A stretch of 64,000 nucleotides of DNA, taken from contig JAQFVV010000550.1 in assembly GCA_028023455.1 (NCBI GenBank), positions 60,001-124,000 of the forward strand, in the 5' to 3' direction. Source of the stretch: Epiperipatus broadwayi. Taxonomy: Eukaryota > Onychophora > Udeonychophora > Euonychophora > Peripatidae. Shown in pieces: positions 44,840 to 56,389 of this stretch. Numbering within the stretch: the stretch's first letter is position 1; each line of letters begins with the position of its first letter. The notes under the pieces were generated by a model. It searched no databases. It had not been told where the DNA came from and worked only from the letters and a program-made list of their open reading frames with translations. The translations under genes were made by a program, and so were the position numbers.

Positions 44840-45260
44840 TTGATTTTGAAAATGAAAATAAATGTTTTAAAGCATTTTTAAGTATTTTTTTTACATATTA
44901 TAATGTATTTTGGTAAAATATGCTGAAAATATAATTATTTTAGAAAAATAGTAAGATTTTAGTAAAAATTATTTACTTTTACATTAACATAAATTGAGAA
45001 TGAAATCAACAATGTCCATAACACTTTAATTTATTACCAACTTCTTTTTAGGTCTTCCACTATCAAATATTTTTTATTTATAAATAGAAATGACTTTTGA
45101 AAAAACTTTCATTCACTTTCATTATCTGACAAATTATTATTATACTTTTTACAAATGAAACTAAAATGAATATAATATTAAAAGATGGATATATTTTTAC
45201 TGCTGATTATATAATTGACCAATTAAAGTTTAGAGTTTTCCCACACTCAGCCAACTGGAA
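44840..45260 (+). repeat. Interspersed repeat E, copy 1, inside the Ty3/Gypsy element
   Basis: Matches 56,390-56,780 in reverse complement (for example AAAGATGGATATATTTTTACTGC here and its complement near 56,490). It lies between the polymerase and gag regions, so it is a later insertion into the Ty3/Gypsy element or a piece of it carried elsewhere. Non-coding. Confidence 0.65.
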
Positions 45261-45264
45261 TAAT

Positions 45265-45995
45265 TGACAAGGAAAAGATTAATAAAACAGAGATTGTTTT
45301 AATTTTACATGTTGTTTCATATTTTTTGAATTAGTCATACTCATTTAGTGGGTTAATTGGGCATAAACTAAAAATAAAGATAACTCAAATATCTTTCTCT
45401 CTCTATTTTACACTCAAGGCTTTAATTTTTAAATTTTAATCACATTTCCATTTACATCTTTAGTTCAGTTTTCTTTAATGCAAGGAATTTTGAGATTAGG
45501 AATATATCACTCCTAATGTCAAACTTATAGATGTGGAGTGGTCACACAATTTTAATTTTAGCAATATTTTATTTCCTTTAGAAGTTGACACTTTTAATAT
45601 TGTCTAATTAATTTCCCTGACTATTTAATGTACACTTGTGACTGAATATCCCTATCTTTACCATGTTCATTTTTTTTATTTTTACATATTATTTTGGTTC
45701 ACCTTTTTCTAACAAATTTTGAAATGTTCCTCCTTAAAAAAAGATGATAACCTTAAGACCATTTTTCCACAAAAAAAAAAAAACAAATAAATAGCTTTCT
45801 ACTGCAACCATTATTGTTTTTGAAGTAAGCCAATTTTTTTTTTGATTGGCTTATGCATTTTACAAATGTCAGTTTACATGTTACTGTTTCTTTTAAACTC
45901 AGCAAACTTACAAGATTACTTGAGAAATAGTTTTTAAGATATCCCTTGTTTTATAGCTTTGTTATAATTTATATCATTATTGGCTAATAGTTTTG
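45265..45995. other. Ty3/Gypsy internal region, not resolved
   Basis: Expected to hold the protease and end of gag; I cannot identify either. A-rich and T-rich tracts dominate. Confidence 0.3.
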
Positions 45996-45999
45996 CCTT

Positions 46000-46320
46000 A
46001 AACTGTTACTAGTCACCCTCCTTAGAAATTGTTCCAATAGAGCTTTATCAAGAAATGAGCCAAAGATGCAATTTGTTTCCAGCTCATGAAGAGCCATCTC
46101 ATAATGTTTTACTTTTTCATTTCTACTCTGCTAGCCATCATGAAAATTAAGTATGGAAATATGCCTACAAAGACGGAGATAAAAAGAAAATAATCGATCT
46201 TTAATTTGATCATATGTAAAATCTTCAGGAGTATCTGGCTTGGAGAGCCTGTTTGCTATCTCTATCACTTCTTTGCCAGTGAAACATAATAGTGTTGCTA
46301 TTTAAATTTTTATCATCTTC
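46000..46320 (-). pseudogene. Ty3/Gypsy gag remnant
   Basis: Minus strand reads a LLCFTGKEVIEIANRLSKPD block, then FTYDQIKDRLFSFY, and YEMALHELETNCIFGSFLDK after a stop. The last is the conserved ...L..L...C.Fg.fLd..L pattern of Gag in arthropod-type Gypsy elements. Confidence 0.7.
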
Positions 46321-46450
46321 AATCTTGTGTTTATAATGGGCTATTTTTCTATGGGTTGAACATACAGTGAACAACCACTTGCCTCATTAATGTTCAAGTT
46401 CTCTATTGATGATTGCATGTTAGCAGATTATTCTATAGCTTTAATATAAC

Positions 46451-47355
46451 CACTAAATCTCTGATTTGATTCAAGATTTGAATAACAGCATGGTGTTTGA
46501 AATTTTCCCCAGATAAAAACTACAAACATCTATGTTAATATCACTTGATAACAATTGATTACATTATTAATAGCATATGTTCAAATTTACCAAAGATATA
46601 AATAAACTCATAGGCATATAGAAATGATAATAAATATCTATGTGACCTGTTCAGTCTTATATTTGTTTTTACATTTTTGGAAGCAAGTTCTCCACAATAG
46701 AAGATTAAGGTAGGTATGATGACATACAGCACAGAGAGTAAAAGTCCATCTGCACACTTGCAGCTTCTTCCCAAGAGTAAATTTCTTTTTTATGACTTCA
46801 CTAGCATAGATTAATTGTTCAATTTCTTCTCTTTTGATTGCCTCCTAATCCCTATCTGGTCAATAAGATAATTAGTGCATTTATTGATGATACATCCTTG
46901 ACAAGAGAAATTTACTTCTAATTAGTTCTGTTGAACTTATTCTTAGTTCTTGAATGGTTATTTATGACTTCATCTGAAACCTAAAATCATTTAATTATTA
47001 TCAATATTTATATAAAGTTAGAAGGAATTTCATACCTTATCTCTAGTGATTTAATTAATTACTATTTCACTCTACTTAGAAAATAATAATTTCTGATCTC
47101 ATTTTATTTTTTTACTTATTATTCAAGTTTAGATTAAATTGTGTCAATACACAGCTGAAGAAAAGTATAAATCTCATATCTTTGTTTAAGTTTATTAATC
47201 TTTAAAAATCAAAATTCAAATTTAATGAGTATAAATTTTATATACATATATACATCATTATTTCAATCAACCCTTTATGTGTATATATTTGAATACATCA
47301 TTTCAATAAACCATTTTAAGTGTATGTCTTTGAACATATAGACACATATGTAACA
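46451..47355 (-). repeat. Ty3/Gypsy 5' LTR
   Basis: Diverged copy of 41,206-42,051 in the same orientation; ends CACATATGTAACA just before the CTTCC duplication. The inner limit (about 46,451) is estimated by alignment. I could not identify a primer-binding site with confidence. Confidence 0.8.
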
Positions 47356-48075
47356 CTTCCCAATATTTCAATGAAATAACATCCACCATTGTCATGGTTA
47401 ACTTTTCAAAAAAAACTATTAGATCTCAAATAGTAATGATATTGATTATGAGGCAAAGAATGACATTGAGTGGAAAGTAATCAAGCATTCTCAATATGTG
47501 GATTAACAAAATGTTTATTTTTTCACTTTCACCACTAACTGATTTCAAATTTATATTAGAAAAAAAGAGATAAAATAAGTGGCCTTCTTAAGGCTGGAAT
47601 AAATTGTGCTTCATTAGCGCTATTTAAACCAGTTGGTCTTTTTAATATTTTAGTCAATTTTCTTATGGTTTTCAAATCATACTTTTCAAATTAAAAAATC
47701 ATTAAAATCAAATTTCAAAAAGTTGTGATGCATTTACCTTCTGATTAAAGGCATTTTTATGTTCAACCTATTATCCTGATCTACACAGCTTTCCAATCAC
47801 TGTAAACATGGAATTTCATAAACACTTTGGTATACCAAAAGAACTCTCTCTTTATGCTTATGGAAAAAAATCAATGTTTTTTTTTGCTTGTGGAAAAAGT
47901 AATCTTTATTTTAAAACTAGATAGATTTACTTATTTTATCAGTGACTCCTTTAATATAAGGTAAAACTACTCTATAACTAGTTGAATTATCAATTTTATG
48001 ATCTTTCTTCTTTTTAGTATCAATGCTATGTAACTTCTTATCTATGATGTTTTTATTGTAACCATTAAATAAAGG
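47356..48075 (-). pseudogene. PLE-3 copy 2: 3' part, tandem to copy 1
   Basis: Resumes the PLE-3 terminal repeat interrupted by the Ty3/Gypsy insertion and continues with sequence equal to the 3' part of copy 1 (38,670-39,430): terminal repeat, GIY-YIG tail, linker. Copy 1 is therefore joined head to tail to a partial second copy, a known PLE layout. Confidence 0.7.
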
Positions 48076-49200
48076 TGATCCTATTGTAATTATTCCAGCA
48101 GAAAAAAATAATGTGACTGTTGTACTTAATTGTTTAGATTATAATAATAAAATATTAAATTTATTAAATGATGGCATATGCAGAAAGATTGTTAAGATCC
48201 TCTAACATATTTTAAAAAAGACAAAATAGTGTATAATATGTTCCAGAATAAACAAAATATGAAAATTAAAATTTCTCCAAGAGAAGGCTTTTTACTATAT
48301 CCTAAATTTTATGACTTGCCTAAAATTCATAAACTTGAGTCACTATTATGACTTATTGTGTGCATTATAGGTTCTATCACATATGATTTGGCTAGATATG
48401 TAAGCCCTGTGCTTACAACCATTGACAGAATACATTCCATCTAGAATTAAAAATTCATTTTATTTCTATAATTAAAAGTTTAAAACTATCTAAACCTGAT
48501 TTATTGATTAGTTTTGATGTTTCTTCTATGCTTACTAGTATTGTTAAAAATTCTTTATTTATAATAGCTCAGTACAATAATTTTGGCTAATTTTATAAAT
48601 TCCATTAGCAAAACATTGCCTTGAAAATACATTTTTTCATATTTTCAAAACTATAAACATATTAAAGGACTTTCTATGGGATCTCCACTGTCACCTGTTA
48701 TTTCTGATCTTTTCATAAATAATTATAAAAATCAAGCATAAAATGCAGCTACTAAAAAATCTAGTTGTCTCAAATAAGTGGATGATACATTTGTTGTATG
48801 GTCTTATGGTAATGATGCTTTAAACTTTTTTTGTTTTTTTAATGATTGGCATCCTAATATTAAGGTTACTGTAAGTTGAAAACTCTAGATATTTTGATTG
48901 CAAGAAAATGTGATGACTTCTTATGATTGTCAGTTAACAGAAAATCCACCCATACAAACATATACCTTAATTTTAATCCTCATCATCCTTCTGCACAAAT
49001 ATTTTCTGTAGCAAAAATTTTTTTGAACAGAGCTTATAGTTTTTCTGATAAATATCAACTTACTCAAAAAATAGAACTAACAAAAAATATATTTTCTGAT
49101 AGTTACAATAAAAACATCATATATAAGCAATTACCAAGCATTTATACTAAAAAGAAGAAATAATATAAAATTAATAATTCAACTATATTATACAGTAATT
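48066..49200 (+). pseudogene. PLE-3 copy 3: inverted reverse transcriptase remnant
   Basis: Plus strand: IVIIPAEKNNVTVVLN (about 48,080), FYDLPKIHKLES (48,305), LLISFDVSSMLTS (48,500), GLSMGSPLSPVISDLF (48,665), VDDTFVVWSYGND (48,780), and from 48,927 VNRKSTHTNIYLNFNPHHPS...FSVAKIFLNRA. Several stops between. It joins copy 2 tail to tail at about 48,070. Confidence 0.85.
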
Positions 49201-50520
49201 TTAAATATATTGAATATTATGATAAAAAGTATTTTAATACTTAAGAAAATGGAAAAAATAGAGAATAAAATATTAATAGAGAAATTATAAAAAATTGTAC
49301 AAGGCTAAAGAAAAAAAGTAGAAGTTAATCTAGAAAGAATTTTAAAAATATCTGTACAAATTTGTGATTCTCTAAAAGTTATATAGAAGATAAAGAAATT
49401 AATAATGAAGCTGTACAATTAGAACTAAATGTACAATAAATATAATTTATGATAGATTGAACTCTGAATATAATAGTTTAGAAAGCATTGCTAGATCTAA
49501 GTATTTGATAATATTATAAGATCCGTAATAATAATTCAAGTAGAAAGCCACCAAAGTATTTTAAAAATAAAAATATAAATCTAAAGATTCAATTGAGAAA
49601 ACCAACAAATGCAATCCTGCATATAAAATCTGTATAGTTCATGTTGTCTGATTGGTGATTTAATGTTTGTTTGATTTTTTTTCTGATAAAGCTTCCCATC
49701 CAGCTGCAAATCAATCACAAATGCTGATTATGTAATTTGACGGGTAATGTGCTCCATGCTTTCATGGTCTATCTATCTCCTAATGTTCAGATGAATGATA
49801 TACATATCAATGTTAATTTAAAATTTAACAAACTAAATTTAATACATTTTGCAAGCTTAAACATGTATTTATATATGTAATTTATGCAGGATTCGAACTC
49901 AGACTTTCACATGATTAGTTTTAAAAAATACATATTTACATTAACTCTTTAAAAAAATTTTAAAACAACTAATTAAAAAAATCCTACAAAAATGACAGGC
50001 ATTTTTGTATTCCAACATTAAACAATGGTAATTATTAATAAAGGTAAAAAAAAACTATTATTATTAGTCAGCACACTATCAGGAAAAAATAAATATTTTA
50101 TTTTATTCAGAGAGTGCTAGATAAAATATAAATTTTAATTTACCTTTATTAAAATTCAGAAATGTATTTATATAATAAATCTTTAAAAAATTGTTAAAGC
50201 AACAAGCAACATCTCTGCAATTAAAAAACTGCTTGGGCAAACAAGCAACGCACATACTTGTATGTTTAGTGTGATATCTTTTTACTACTAATATAAAGTT
50301 AGTTCAACATTTTTATATAAATTAATAATTATGTTATTTGTCAACATGTTTATTTGTATATATGCTTACTTTTGCTAATATATCCTTTTAACTGTATATT
50401 GTAAGTCGGATTGACCATTTAAATAGTATATATACTATGGTATATAACTTTGCTATTTTTTAAAAGTCATTACACTGCAATTAGGAAAATTAGTATTTAT
50501 ATAATTATTCAAAAAGATAA
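49201..50520. other. Decayed PLE-3 3' end, then AT-rich DNA
   Basis: To about 49,620 the sequence may be the worn linker and nuclease of PLE-3 copy 3. At 49,875-49,905, on the minus strand, a perfect B-box-like GAGTTCGAATCC stands alone; it may be the 3' half of a tRNA or SINE. Confidence 0.35.
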
Positions 50521-50543
50521 ATGTACTTTTTTTTATCTTTAGA

Positions 50544-50625
50544 GAGTTTATCATAAAAGATAGCATCTTCTACAACAAGAAACGGATGAAGAAGTTATTC
50601 CCAGAAGTTTTAAGTATGAGCAGAT
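50544..50625 (+). CDS. Candidate short terminal exon, unrecognised
   Basis: A pyrimidine tract and TTTAG acceptor (50,526-50,543) precede 27 codons (IIKDSIFYNKKRMKKLFPEV within) ending at TAA, followed by AAATAAAT about 25 bases later. It has the shape of a last exon but is too short to assign. Confidence 0.18.
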
Positions 50626-51478
50626 AAGTGTTGTTTGTTAGAAATAAATTAAATAATTGCTTTTAAAATCGGAGCATCTTTATCTGTTTTGGGATTATTT
50701 TTCAAAAAATATATTCCACCGTAAAATTATTCTTATTTTATGATCTCAGTAATGGCCATAATTCAATAAAAACTTTAAAAATAAGTAAATACTTTTTTTA
50801 AAAAATGTCGTTAAATTAATAGTTACTATATTATATTCTATAATTAAAAGAGAAAAGGAAATGAAACATATTAATTTTAATATTCTCATAAATATAAATC
50901 TTGTATTATTAATTATTATTGCAAATAAATAATTATATTATTATATATGTTTTAATATTTTATTGGTTGCATTAATTTTATCTATGTACATTTGTGTGTG
51001 AATTTAATGAAAATTTAATAATTCATACTTAAAATATTTTGTAAAAAGATGTACTGTTTATTAAAAATAAATGTTAAAACTCTGGCATGGATAATTATTT
51101 TTAACATATCATGTTTCAAATAAAAAAATCAATATTTTATTTAGATTCTAATTGTTGATGGGAATCCAAAATACTAATAACGAATTTGTTTATTAGGTAA
51201 AATATAGTTATTTAATTATATAATTTGTCAAAAATTATATTATTATAATTATTAAAATGAAATTTAATATTACATATCTTTCTATTTGAATTGATTGTGT
51301 ATCACCGCATTATATTTTTTCGTGAATGCAATGAAAAAAATTATTAATTTTACATTCTAACATTAATTTAGTGTTTACTGATATATATGTATATATAATA
51401 TTCTTATTCGATATCTGTATTTCTTCGAAGTTATATACGTAATCTTTTAATTAAATATTAATAAATACGGTAGCATAT
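50626..51478. other. AT-rich stretch, nothing recognised
   Basis: No feature found. Confidence 0.5.
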
Positions 51479-51479
51479 C

Positions 51480-51642
51480 ATCATCATCATCATTATCAAC
51501 CATTTTCAATCCAATGCAAGATGAAGGTCTCTCCAAGTTTAATCCATCTTCTCCAATCTTCAGCTTCTCTTCTCCACATCACCCCTGCACACTTTCTTAT
51601 TTCATCCATCCATCTCACATGTGGTCTCTTTCTGGGTCTTTT
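51480..51642 (-). pseudogene. LINE-B 3' end fragment
   Basis: Minus strand encodes RPRKRPHVRWMDEIRKCAGV and then MWRREAEDWRRWIKLGETF, ending at a stop and a (ATGATG)n tail. This is the well-kept C-terminus of LINE-B; the first bases abut a TA tract, so the copy is 5'-truncated. Confidence 0.85.

Positions 51643-51644
<2 letters not shown>

Positions 51645-51682
<38 letters not shown>
51645..51682. repeat. (TA)n microsatellite
   Basis: Pure TA run at the truncation point of the LINE-B fragment. A second TA run at 51,782-51,800 borders the next element. Confidence 0.95.
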
Positions 51683-51685
<3 letters not shown>

Positions 51686-51799
51686 GACAACTTTAAAAAC
51701 TTTTATCTACCTTTGTGTATATTTATGGTGCTGTATTTATATACATATTCATGTTGCCACCTTTATTAATATTTGATTACAATATATATATATATATAT

Positions 51800-52268
51800 A
51801 AATGCAGGCGATAGCAAGTTATGTGATTTATAACTTGTTTTTGTTTTTCATAAATGTACCTTTGAAGGTTTTTGCAATGATATATATTGCAGAAGCTTTG
51901 ACTATGTGGTGAAACTGAACTGATATCAGACCCATGTAGCTATCTCGCTTGTTAGCCTGTGTTTGAAGACATTATGTGTCTGAAAAATTCATGCTTGCAA
52001 ACTGATAGGAACTTGTTGCATAAACCCTTGGAGTTAGTGTTTACATCTAGTTTCTGGCCCCTATCCTTCACTGATGATAGCAAATTAGCTTGAAATCAGC
52101 TGATCTGAAGGTGGAGCCAACGAAAGGGATAGAGAATTCTGACTTTTTTGACGTTTATGTAAACAAAATAAGCTTGTTTGGAGGTTTTGGTAAAGCTCCA
52201 TCTATTGATCATAAATGCAAGCGATAGCAAGTTACATGATTTATAACATGTTTTTGTTTTTCATATAT
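51800..52268 (+). mobile_element. Retrozyme-like repeat family A, third unit
   Basis: One full unit (51,800-52,212, 412 bp) plus the first 55 bases of a next unit, flanked on both sides by TA tracts. It aligns end to end with the units at 36.0-36.9 kb (about 80-85% by eye). More diverged, yet the hammerhead is kept, including compensating changes in stem I. Confidence 0.82.
52061..52115 (+). ncRNA. Type I hammerhead ribozyme, unit A3
   Basis: Core CTGATGA (52,071-52,077), stem II AGC/GCT with an AAATTA loop (closing position U-U, a weakness), GAAA (52,092-52,095), stem III ATC/GAT with an AGCT loop, site GATC, cleavage expected after C 52,105. Stem I CCTTCA/TGAAGG has six Watson-Crick pairs where A1 has CCCTCA/TGGGGG. 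Confidence 0.8.
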
Positions 52269-52278
52269 ATATATATAT

Positions 52279-54335
52279 TGTACGCGGACTTCACGCCTGG
52301 GGCCCTCGTCTTTGAACCTGAAAATTATAAAGTGGCGATCGTGTCAAAAAAATTTTTTTTTAAATTTTGATTCCGTCGTTAGCCCATGTCACTAGCTCAG
52401 TGGAATAGCAGAGATTAAATAATATAAGATCTTATCTAATTAGATTTCAACATTAAAAAATAAATAAAATAAGCCACTGCCAGTAATTAACATACAAACT
52501 TTATTTATGCCATATATAAGATTTAAAATTATTTTAGTATTAGTTTACATTTTAACATTTAACATTATTTTTAACTTTGTTTTTGACTTTAATTTACCTT
52601 TAATTACATTATATCTAATTTTACATTTAATTAAGTTGCACAGATAAATTTGAAAGGTTTATAATATTGAAATAGATCTTACATAGTTTACGTCAACAAC
52701 ATTTCAAAGTAAACATAAACGTCAAATACAAATATTGATTACGACAATTGGGAGAATTCACAACCCAATAGTTTCATCATAAGATACTCGCATTGTCACC
52801 AATAACTAAAAGACATCCAAATAAATACATTTTAGATACTCACCTAAGGTATCATTATTTATCAATGTCTATATATTTTGATCAAATATGAAAACAAACA
52901 GTTAACCGATAAACAATCCATGCAAGCGTCTATAAACAACTTAAGTTTAATGCATTTTATTTAAACGAGTATGAATATTACATAGATTTGCATTGAAATT
53001 AAAATATTCTATCCCTATTTAACCTTAGCTAAATTGCCTCACTCATCAATCCATCTGATATACGAGTATTCAAGTAATAACGCCCAAAAGAATTAAGAAA
53101 GCTGACTCCAATCAGATAGGAATATTACATCTATCTAACGAGAAGAACAATAAAAAACTCCACAGAAAAAGCTCCCGTCTTATAATTCCTTCCATAGGCA
53201 AACGGGTGAGTGCGCGATATATAAACTTCGCCAGTAGCAATCTCCGATTACATCTACTAACTACATCAATATATCCAATCCATTGACCCAATCTAACAAC
53301 GACATAAATAACCTAAGATTACCCTCCCCTAATATAACTTTACAAATCTATACAGCCATTCAGCCCGACTTAAGTTTAACATTTTTATAATTAATTTAAC
53401 GGAAAACAACAATCATAATAAAACTTAAAGAACAAAAAATAAATAAATGAAATGATTTTACAAAATAAATAAGAAAAAAATACATCAAATAACATTATTA
53501 ATTTAGTTTGGTCAGATAGGATTCTATTGCATTATTTACTAAAAGTTTTAAAATTTAGGTTCTTATTGTTTCAAGTGAATATATATAAGTTCTTACGATT
53601 TTTAAAACTCCAACTTTATCCGTTGCTTGCCATGAACGTAAATTCCCAGCTGTCCTAAAATTGGTATCCATTTAGCCGTTGTTTTATTTATTCATTGGAG
53701 GTTTTTTAATTTAGTTGGTCCTCAATGTAGGAAACGATAGTTCATTTCTCCCTTCTTTAACCTGAAAAATTGACCTGTTTAATTCCTCAATGTACTACTA
53801 CATATAGTCAATCGTAATAATCAATTTCCAATCATGATTAATAATTTCAAATTTTCCTTTTATATTAATGTGAAGGATTGAATTTACATTAGTCACGATG
53901 GATTCCTTTGCTGGGTCGATTATAGGGATTTCTTCTTATTTGTAACAGTTTTATTGTTTTCTTATCTGACCGGTGTTTTTACATTTAAATGCCGAAGGCT
54001 GGTTTACATTTAACTAATTAACAATCATTTCCATTTCTGATTAATTAACCTGTTTTCCAAATCAAAAATATATTTAAAGATAAATTTAAAGATATAATTT
54101 CATCTCCAAATCTTTTTAAAATTTAGTTTTAAAATACTTTTTCTTTAATAAAGTTTTATTTTAATAATTTTTCATTATCTGTGCGATTTAATTAATATAT
54201 AAGAGTTTAAGATGATATTTAATTTCAATTTTTAATTCTTAAAGAAAATTTTTAAATGCAAACTTTTTAATTTACTTTCATGTTTAATAAATTTAAAAAA
54301 AAAAAACAATGTAACGAATGTCTATGCTCGTTACA
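52279..54335. mobile_element. 2.06-kb TG...CA-bounded insertion in a TA tract
   Basis: Starts TGTACGCGGACTTCACGCC directly after a TA run and ends ...CTCGTTACA directly before another TA run. The right end is a small hairpin TGTAACGA...TCGTTACA (54,310-54,335). Composition is less AT-rich than the neighbours. No ORF above noise. A TATATAA box lies at about 53,216. It could be a long solo LTR on the minus strand (TGTAACGAGC...GCGTACA) or another non-autonomous element; the target duplication cannot be read in TA repeats. Confidence 0.5.
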
Positions 54336-54339
54336 ATAT

Positions 54340-55200
54340 ATATATATTAGTAGGGACCAAAATGAGAACTTATTGGTGGATTATATTATGATCAAGGATG
54401 CTGCTAATTTTAAATTTATCTAATAAAACTCTTAATACAAATAGATTCTAATCTCTTTTATTAGTTAAAAACATAAGTTTTCTAGTTTATGATAGCTACA
54501 TTTACAAAATAAATGATGTTTTTGCAGCAATATTTAAATACCCTATGTTACTCAGTGATAAATGATGAGATCTGGATCAAATATCAATAAAATATTGACA
54601 CTAAAAGCAAGCAAACTCATCTCTAGAAAAACTAAAATATGTGCGTATATCATTTATTTATAAAAGTCTTTAACTTAATATATTTACATTAATTGCAGAT
54701 ATAAAATAAAAAAGTGAATGAGATGCAAATGTTTACAAACTTAAAAATAAATTGTGATAAATTAATATGTGAATCAAAAATGTGACTGTATATGTCACAT
54801 GCTAACCATTTGAGTAGATTGTTGATAGCTTATGATGATGCTGTATGTTAACTTCTAAAACATTTTTTTTTCTGAAATATTTTCACAGCTTGTCTTTTAT
54901 CCCATTTCTCCAGTGTGTATTATTCTCAGACATACATTCTCATCTCTTTACAGAGACTTTGAAATAATCATTGTAAGATAAATAAAATTTGCTTTTTCAT
55001 AAAAAAATCATTTCCACTAATCATGTGTTTTTACAATTATAACATTGTTTAAATTATGTTGAAAATGATACCAACTGCATCTCTGATCTTGGTATTATAT
55101 TTTCAGAATATTAGGATGCATTCTTAAATAAAAATCCCCTAGTACTTTTAGATTTTGTCAACAGACACCTTAAGTTCTTATCCATATATTAGATATACCC
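54340..55200. other. AT-rich stretch, nothing recognised
   Basis: No feature found. Confidence 0.5.
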
Positions 55201-55202
55201 TC

Positions 55203-55206
<4 letters not shown>

Positions 55207-55243
<37 letters not shown>

Positions 55244-55247
55244 CCCT

Positions 55248-55305
<58 letters not shown>
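55207..55305. repeat. (TA)n/(TG)n microsatellite
   Basis: Two TA runs separated by GTATATATACCCTCACA, the second passing into (TG)12 or so. The ORF across it is an artefact. Confidence 0.95.
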
Positions 55306-55309
<4 letters not shown>

Positions 55310-55854
55310 TGGTACAAAATTTGAATGCCATTATTTTTGTTTAAATTTTAAAAGTATTAATGATAATAAAGAAAAGTCTAATATCATTTCTTTATTTATT
55401 TTTTCTTTTTAGCTTAATTACAAAAAAAAATATTCATTAGTTTAAATAAAACCAAGGAAAAAACAAAAAATGCATATTACTCTTACAATATAAACTTTTG
55501 CACTAGTTAAATAAAATTAAAAGTTAAATGAAAAATATATTAATTATTAATATTTATTTGAACAAAATTTAAAATGAATTAAAACATTTATTTATAAAGA
55601 ATCAGTTTTATCTGTAAAAACTTAAGGGGAAAAAATATGCAAGAAAAACAGTTTTGTATTATATTTTGAATCAATTTAAATGAATTGGAAATATATTTTG
55701 TTTTTTAAAGAATGGATGAATGAAATAATACATTTTGATAATGGAAAGGATTTTAATTCGTTTTACATTTTTTTAATACTTATTTTAAGAGAATACTGAG
55801 CAACTGAAATGAGCTCTTGTAACTCTAAACAATTATAAACACATTAATGATTAA

Positions 55855-55990
55855 GACAACAAGCCAGAAACTAGTCTGGTGATATTGGATGAGTAGGCAC
55901 AAGATGGGGATTTTATGCACAAGCCTTCTGGCATGTATTGATTACTCTGGCTTGCACTGAGTGGCAATACTGTATGGAGAGTTTGGGCTG
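55855..55990 (+). repeat. Retrozyme-like family C fragment
   Basis: Matches the second half of the family C unit (AAACTAGTCTGG, GATTTTATGCACAA, CTGGCTTGCACTGAGTGGCA, ACTGTATGGAGAGTTT). The ribozyme's 5' core is missing, with the break near stem II. Confidence 0.75.
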
Positions 55991-56389
55991 TTTTTACATT
56001 AATTATTGTTAGATGTAGAGTGTAATTAATATAAAAATGATAAAATTTACTTAAATAATTTTACTAATTATAAATACACCCCAATCTCTTTTTGTATGGA
56101 CTTTTTTAATACAATTTTGAAGTTACATGATATCTCTTTATGCAGTTTTTTTATGAGATAAAGAAGTTCATATTTCACTTAAAATAGGAATTTCCACATT
56201 TTATATACATACATTATATTTTATATACTTTAAATGTCTGTGGAAAAAAGGTTTGGCAATAAATTTTATACTGTAGAAGATTTAGTAAAAGATAATGAAA
56301 CAGAAGTGGAATCTGTTCATTTCACATGTCTGGATTTCAAGAGCTTCATAAATAATTAGTAAAATCATCTCAAAACTTAATCACCAATT

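Larger units (their letters stand above)
41206..47355 (-). mobile_element. Ty3/Gypsy LTR retrotransposon nested in PLE-3
   Basis: About 6.15 kb on the minus strand between two diverged LTRs, each bounded by TG...CA at the outer ends, and flanked by the 5-bp duplication CTTCC (41,201-41,205 and 47,356-47,360). Order on the minus strand: LTR, gag (46.3-46.0 kb), reverse transcriptase (44.6-43.8), RNase H (43.8-43.25), integrase (43.0-42.5), integrase tail (42.4-42.1), LTR. All reading frames are broken, and the LTRs differ at roughly a quarter of positions, so the insertion is old. The host PLE-3 must be older still. Confidence 0.88.

Noticed and set aside
55155-55412. 85-codon frame
   Set aside because: Half of it is TA and TG microsatellite translation.
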